Shown: positions 63,867 to 64,000 of the stretch, one piece after another
Layout of the letters: every line of letters begins with the position of its first letter
Position numbering within the stretch: the first letter of the stretch is position 1
DNA from: Strigops habroptila
Lineage: Eukaryota; Chordata; Aves; Psittaciformes; Psittacidae
Length of the DNA: 64,000 nt
Assembly: GCF_004027225.2 (NCBI RefSeq)
Contig: NC_046358.1
Coordinates: forward strand, 2,019,180-2,083,179
Direction: 5' to 3'
The notes under the pieces: generated by a model
Seen by the model: the letters and a program-made list of their open reading frames with translations, nothing else
Told to the model about the DNA's origin: nothing
The model's database searches: none
Translations under genes and position numbers: made by a program

Positions 63867-64000
63867 TGAGCGGGGAAGGGGCCGGGGGGGCCATAGGGGA
63901 TAATGGGGAGGGGTTTGGGGGGAGTCTGCAGCGGTTAATGGGGGGCGTCCACAGGGGTTCGTGGGGGGGGGTCCGTAGGGGTCAATAAGGGGGTGCATAG

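Noticed and set aside
1-64000. CRISPR array, operon or prokaryotic features suggested by regular repeats
   Set aside because: Introns, poly(A) signals, CR1 LINEs and vertebrate genes show this is a bird nuclear locus; the regular arrays are minisatellites.

Overview
The window is vertebrate nuclear DNA, almost certainly from a bird. It holds intron-rich genes with GT-AG splice sites, about twenty copies of the avian/reptilian CR1 LINE, and an avian-type ZP1 egg-coat gene with a long Gln/Pro/Gly repeat. It is GC-rich and gene-dense, like avian microchromosomal or subtelomeric DNA, and most longer introns are filled by minisatellites. The near-identity of many CR1 copies suggests recent CR1 activity, but I would not name a species from this.

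Layout, left to right. 1-3.4 kb: TMEM109 (minus). 4.4-4.95 kb: a bidirectional CpG-rich promoter with a tandem array of ZNF143/THAP11-like sites. 4.95-13.9 kb: PRPF19 (plus, 16 coding exons, 504 aa). 14.4-19.1 kb: ZP1 (minus, 11 coding exons, 910 aa). 20.1-22.2 kb: an acyl-CoA thioesterase/BAAT-family gene (minus, 416 aa). 24.2-27.9 kb: CCDC86 (minus). 28.6-30.5 kb: a first MS4A-family gene (minus). 30.5-36.0 kb: intergenic, CR1 and simple repeats. 36.0-39.5 kb: a ZP3-like zona pellucida gene (plus, 437 aa). 40.7-43.9 kb: a second MS4A-family gene (plus). 45.5-48.5 kb: a cobalamin-binding protein gene, CBLIF-like (plus). 48.7-51.5 kb: MRPL16 (plus). 52.0-62.2 kb: STX3 (minus) with two alternative terminal membrane-anchor exons. 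63.85 kb: the first coding exon of a gene running off the right edge, probably PATL1 (plus).

The order TMEM109-PRPF19-ZP1-CCDC86-MS4A-CBLIF-MRPL16-STX3-PATL1 is, from memory, the order of human 11q12. The bird interval is far shorter and has two additions I do not know there: the thioesterase/BAAT-like gene and the ZP3-like gene. PTGDR2, which lies near ZP1 and CCDC86 in human, is not seen.

The genes do not form one pathway. They cover splicing and ubiquitin ligation (PRPF19), the egg coat (ZP1, ZP3-like), lipid or bile-acid acyl-CoA metabolism, nucleolar biology (CCDC86), four-pass membrane proteins (two MS4A), vitamin B12 binding, the mitochondrial ribosome (MRPL16), exocytosis (STX3) and mRNA decay (PATL1). 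I found no previously undescribed system. The points most worth checking are the STX3 3' end, the TMEM109/PRPF19 promoter array, the GGGGCC repeat inside CCDC86 coding sequence, the serine-type BAAT-like enzyme, and the two extra genes in a conserved block.
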